Positions 31,004 to 33,595 of a DNA stretch of 33,595 nt are shown here, in pieces (position 1 is the stretch's first letter; every line of letters begins with the position of its first letter). Location of the stretch: contig JAFYWF010000114.1 of the NCBI GenBank assembly GCA_017558145.1, forward strand, positions 1 to 33,595, written 5' to 3'. Below the pieces are notes generated by a model, which saw only the letters and a list, made by a program, of their open reading frames with translations, searched no databases and had not been told where the DNA came from. The DNA comes from Lachnospiraceae bacterium (GTDB taxonomy: Bacteria; Bacillota; Clostridia; Lachnospirales; Lachnospiraceae). A program made the translations under genes and the position numbers.

Positions 31004-31117
31004 GTAGGATAACATACGGATTGTTTCGCACTATGTGCTCTCGCAATTCGTCCCAATCATTCGGATATCGCAAGGAAACCTTACTTTTATCCTCATTATT
31101 GGGCAGGTTATAAAATA
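31004..31117. other. Unexplained stretch between terminators
   Basis: About 110 bases between the glyS terminator and a second, perfect bidirectional terminator. It is less AT-rich than other spacers here and is open in two minus-strand frames, with a core reading YPNDWDELREHIVRNNPY in one of them, but without a ribosome-binding site. It could be a dispersed repeat or a gene remnant. Confidence 0.45.
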
Positions 31118-31118
31118 A

Positions 31119-31154
31119 AAAAACCACTTTTGTGCAAGTACAAAAGTGGTTTTT
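31119..31154. terminator. Perfect bidirectional terminator
   Basis: AAAAACCACTTTTGT pairs with ACAAAAGTGGTTTTT around GCAAGT. It ends the minus-strand MFS gene and has a T-tract on both strands. Confidence 0.93.
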
Positions 31155-31177
31155 ATTTTTAACCTTGTTATGTAAAG

Positions 31178-32524
31178 TTAGTGTCCGTCACATTTTTCGC
31201 CTGCTTCAGAAGGCTGTACAAGGAAAATGGAAACTAATAAAGAAACAATATAAAGTGACAATGTTACGTAAAGTACTGTCTGGTATCCAACAGGGTTAAC
31301 TGTATATGCATGACCGTCAACCATGATTTCAACCTCCTGACCGAAGTTTTTAACAATCCAAGCTGCCATCTGGTTACCAGTTAAACCAGCGAATGCCCAA
31401 GCGGATAATGTAATACCGTGGATTGTAGAGATACTTCCCATTCCGTAGTGGTCGGAAAGTAATGTAGGAACGTTGGAGAAACCTCCGCCGTATCCAGCGT
31501 TAACCATCATAATTAATACAACTACAAGAGCAATGATTAATGGATTTCCAACTGCGTTTGGAATACCACCTGTTACGATTACAAGAGCAGTAAGAGCGAT
31601 AGAGATAATGAAAATCATTTTGTAAACTGTATTTCTATCTTTCATTTTATCAGCTGCTGCAGAGAAACCTAAACGTCCACCGGCATTGAATACAGCAGAA
31701 ACTGTAGAAATTAAAGCAGCCATACCGCCAAGACCGATACATTTAACGATCATTTTTTCCTGAGAGATTAATGCAAGACCACATGTGATGTTTAAGTAGA
31801 ACATTAACCAAATACCAATGTAGTTTGTGAGTTTTCTTGTTTTTAATACAGACATAATGCTCTGTTTTTCGGATTTGGACTGTGGTTCATGCCATCCTTC
31901 CGGTTTCTTTAATAATAAATGTCCAACGAACATCATTACAAAGTATACACAACCAAGAATCCAGAACATTTTGTAGATTCCGCCATCACCAAGGTTTGCA
32001 AGCATAGATGTCATGATTGGGCTGGCGATTGCTTTTGCAGCACCGAAACCAGCTACAGCAAGACCAGTTGCAAGACCTTTCTGTTCAGAGAACCAAAGCA
32101 TTAATGTTTTAACTGGGGAAAGGTAACCTGTACCAAGACCGATACCCATGATTAAACCATAGCAAAGGTAAATACCGATTAAGGCAACGATGTTTCCAGG
32201 ATTTTTTCCACCTAAGAAGATGAAGAAACCTGTACCAACCATACCTACTGAGAAGCAGATAGCTGCGATTAAAGAAGATCTGTGAATATCTTTTTCTACT
32301 ACGTTACCTAAGAATGCTGCGGACATACCAAGGAAGAAGATGGCAAAACTGAATGCCCATTCTGTAGCTCCTTTGGAGAATCCAATGTAATCAGCAATTT
32401 CCTGGCTGAAAATGGACCAGCAATATACTGTACCGATACTACAATGTAATAAAAGTGCAGGAATTGCAGCGCGGATCCATTTGTTGGTGCGCCAGCCACC
32501 AGTTTTTGTTGTACTAGTGCTCAT
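31178..32524 (-). CDS. OFA-family MFS transporter (oxalate/formate antiporter type)
   Basis: A 448-residue inner-membrane transporter with twelve helices. The first helix contains HCSIGTVYCWSIFSQ, and helix four has GLIMGIGLGTGYLSPVKTLMLWF, both typical of OxlT-like transporters; the second half has SAVFNAGGRLGFSAAADK. Substrate may be oxalate/formate, pyruvate or another monocarboxylate and cannot be told from sequence. GAAGGA precedes the ATG. Codon use is strongly biased, as in highly expressed genes. Confidence 0.9.
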   Translation of the reverse strand: MSTSTTKTGGWRTNKWIRAAIPALLLHCSIGTVYCWSIFSQEIADYIGFSKGATEWAFSFAIFFLGMSAAFLGNVVEKDIHRSSLIAAICFSVGMVGTGFFIFLGGKNPGNIVALIGIYLCYGLIMGIGLGTGYLSPVKTLMLWFSEQKGLATGLAVAGFGAAKAIASPIMTSMLANLGDGGIYKMFWILGCVYFVMMFVGHLLLKKPEGWHEPQSKSEKQSIMSVLKTRKLTNYIGIWLMFYLNITCGLALISQEKMIVKCIGLGGMAALISTVSAVFNAGGRLGFSAAADKMKDRNTVYKMIFIISIALTALVIVTGGIPNAVGNPLIIALVVVLIMMVNAGYGGGFSNVPTLLSDHYGMGSISTIHGITLSAWAFAGLTGNQMAAWIVKNFGQEVEIMVDGHAYTVNPVGYQTVLYVTLSLYIVSLLVSIFLVQPSEAGEKCDGH

Positions 32525-32611
32525 AATTAATCCTTCTTTCTTATTAAAATACAGTTTCTGATTCAGATATTAAAAAATCTGAATAGAAAAACTTTTTTCT
32601 TTCAACCCAAA

Positions 32612-32640
32612 ATTTTAGCACTATTAAAAAGTAAATGCAA
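32612..32640 (-). promoter_or_regulatory. Promoter of the OFA transporter
   Basis: On the minus strand: TTGCAT (32640-32635), 17-base spacer, extended -10 TGc TAAAAT (32617-32612). A small leader hairpin ATTCAGAT/ATCTGAAT (32561-32584) lies between it and the gene. Confidence 0.7.
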
Positions 32641-32784
32641 TGGTATTAGGGCAAAAATATGACAAAAATGTTAAGGAATTTTATGAAAAATTAATAAATA
32701 TAATTGTCGAAAAGTTTAGAAATTATGGTATAAACAAAGAAGTACTAACATAAGCAAAAATATTCCGAAATATTGTGAAAATAT

Positions 32785-32813
32785 TTGAAAAAATTAGAAA
32801 AATTTGATATCAT
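32785..32813 (+). promoter_or_regulatory. Sigma-A promoter of cheY
   Basis: TTGAAA, 17-base spacer, TATCAT at 32808-32813; about 40 bases before the ATG. The rest of the 329-base divergent region is AT-rich with no further gene. Confidence 0.65.
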
Positions 32814-32853
32814 TACAAATAAGGATTGTACATAAAAGGAAGGTATTAAAATT

Positions 32854-33216
32854 ATGGGAAAACAAATTTTAATCTGTGATGATGCGGCATTTATGAGAAT
32901 GATGCTGAAGGATATCCTTGTTAAAGAAGGGTATGAAGTAGTAGGGGAAGCGGTGAATGGCGCAGATGGAGTGGAAAAGTATAATTCGCTAAAACCGGAT
33001 TTGGTAACGATGGATATTACTATGCCAGAGATGGATGGAATTGCTGCTCTGAGAGCAATTAGACAGTGCGATCCTTCTGCAAAGGTAATTATGTGTTCTG
33101 CTATGGGTCAGCAGGCGATGGTAGTAGAGTCCATTCAGGCGGGGGCGAAGGATTTTATTGTAAAGCCATTTCAAAAAGACAGAGTTATTGAAGCTATTAG
33201 AAAAGCAATAGGATAA
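32854..33216 (+). CDS. cheY: CheY-like response regulator
   Basis: A 120-residue single receiver domain. Acidic pocket D9-D10, phospho-acceptor D54 (VTMDITMPEMDG), the Ser in CSAMG and Lys in IVKPF are all in place; no output domain follows. It is the size of CheY and would carry signals to the flagellar switch or another target. No kinase or chemotaxis gene is next to it. AAGGAAGG lies before the ATG. Confidence 0.9.
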   Translation: MGKQILICDDAAFMRMMLKDILVKEGYEVVGEAVNGADGVEKYNSLKPDLVTMDITMPEMDGIAALRAIRQCDPSAKVIMCSAMGQQAMVVESIQAGAKDFIVKPFQKDRVIEAIRKAIG

Positions 33217-33242
33217 TTAATAAAGTAAAATTACAGGGGAAT

Positions 33243-33271
33243 AAAAAGGGAAGCGTGTCTTCTCTTTTTTT
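33243..33271 (+). terminator. Terminator of cheY
   Basis: AAAAAGGGAAG pairs with CTTCTCTTTTT (one G-U) around CGTGT and is followed by T. Confidence 0.8.
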
Positions 33272-33329
33272 GTTGAAAAAAGGGAATATATTTGATAGAA
33301 TGGTGAAGTTACTAGATAGAACTAAATTA

Positions 33330-33358
33330 TTGAATATTCGCTATGCGAATTATATTAT
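33330..33358 (+). promoter_or_regulatory. Promoter of alaS with palindrome in its spacer
   Basis: TTGAAT, 17-base spacer, TATTAT at 33353-33358. The spacer contains the inverted repeat ATTCGC-TAT-GCGAAT (33336-33350), an operator-like position. The 100-base leader shows no T-box. Confidence 0.55.
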
Positions 33359-33456
33359 AGATTGTGCAGCTGAGTGAATATGTAATTTAAACTATTTGGA
33401 GAAAACTAACATTCTAAATGGTTATGAAATAAAAGATAAATCTGGAGGAAACAATA

Positions 33457-33595
33457 GTGAAAGCATATGGAGTAAACGAGTTACGTAAAATGTACTTAGA
33501 GTTTTTTGAATCTAAAGACCATTTGTCTATGAACAGCTTCTCTTTAGTACCACATAATGATAACTCACTTTTATTAATCAATGCAGGTATGGCAC
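33457..33595 (+). CDS. alaS: Alanyl-tRNA synthetase, N-terminal part (3' end outside window)
   Basis: The first 46 codons from GTG 33457, after [33 protein letters not shown] is the standard AlaS start, followed by [17 protein letters not shown], motif 1 of this class II enzyme. It charges tRNA-Ala. The rest lies beyond the window. Confidence 0.95.
   Translation, partial: MKAYGVNELRKMYLEFFESKDHLSMNSFSLVPHNDNSLLLINAGMA

Noticed and set aside
32746..32771. Possible sigma-28 (flagellar) promoter before cheY (TAAC-N14-TCCGAAAT)
   Set aside because: Only a weak match to the TAAA-N15-GCCGATAA form; a better sigma-A promoter lies nearer the gene.
33359..33456. T-box leader before alaS
   Set aside because: No T-box sequence, specifier loop or terminator can be seen in the 100-base leader.

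Overview
The window looks like a chromosomal segment of a low-GC, anaerobic Firmicute, most likely a gut Lachnospiraceae. The reasons are strong AT bias, good Shine-Dalgarno sites (GGAGG), sigma-A promoters with 17-bp spacers, the era-yqzL-recO-glyS order, a single-chain glycyl-tRNA synthetase, flavodiiron/rubredoxin/2-oxoacid:ferredoxin chemistry and cobalamin riboswitches. Genus is not determinable from what I can see. All assignments come from reading the sequence; no database search was run.

Layout. 1-1660: 3' part of gdhA, its terminator, a short type I toxin-antitoxin module (31-aa membrane toxin plus convergent antisense RNA), then a second, diverged copy of the last eleven codons of a gdh gene. 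1667-3721: a YczE-like membrane protein behind a leader hairpin, a lipoprotein and a DUF1292 protein. 3780-5632: a vitamin B12 block with two successive cobalamin riboswitches, a small Cys-rich protein, a DUF4430 (transcobalamin-like) lipoprotein and an ECF-transporter S component. 5689-7872: a broken superoxide-reductase-like gene, an alpha/beta hydrolase, an Isf-type flavoprotein and a 55-aa membrane protein. 8126-12872: flavodiiron protein, rubredoxin and a two-gene 2-oxoacid:ferredoxin oxidoreductase (gamma-delta fusion, alpha-beta fusion), plausibly an O2/NO-reducing electron chain. 12882-15894: a terminator carrying an IS-like insert in its loop, an MFS permease and divergent malQ. 16052-20256: RsuA/RluF-type pseudouridine synthase, NAD-dependent DNA ligase, MarR regulator and convergent metAA. 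20454-23480: small proteins, a rhomboid-like membrane protein lacking visible catalytic residues, a degenerate sigma-70-like protein without region 4, a repeat cluster and a conserved-looking hypothetical. 23556-30967: M16C metalloprotease, DUF4349 lipoprotein, era, yqzL-like, recO and glyS. 31178-33595: an OFA-type MFS transporter (minus strand), a stand-alone CheY and the start of alaS.

Most of the region is housekeeping and anaerobic metabolism. The parts most worth a second look are the toxin-antitoxin island with its flanking repeats and displaced gdh end, the B12 capture/uptake pair, the sigma-like protein with its tiny upstream ORFs, the RiPP-leader-like small protein, and the insertion inside a terminator loop.
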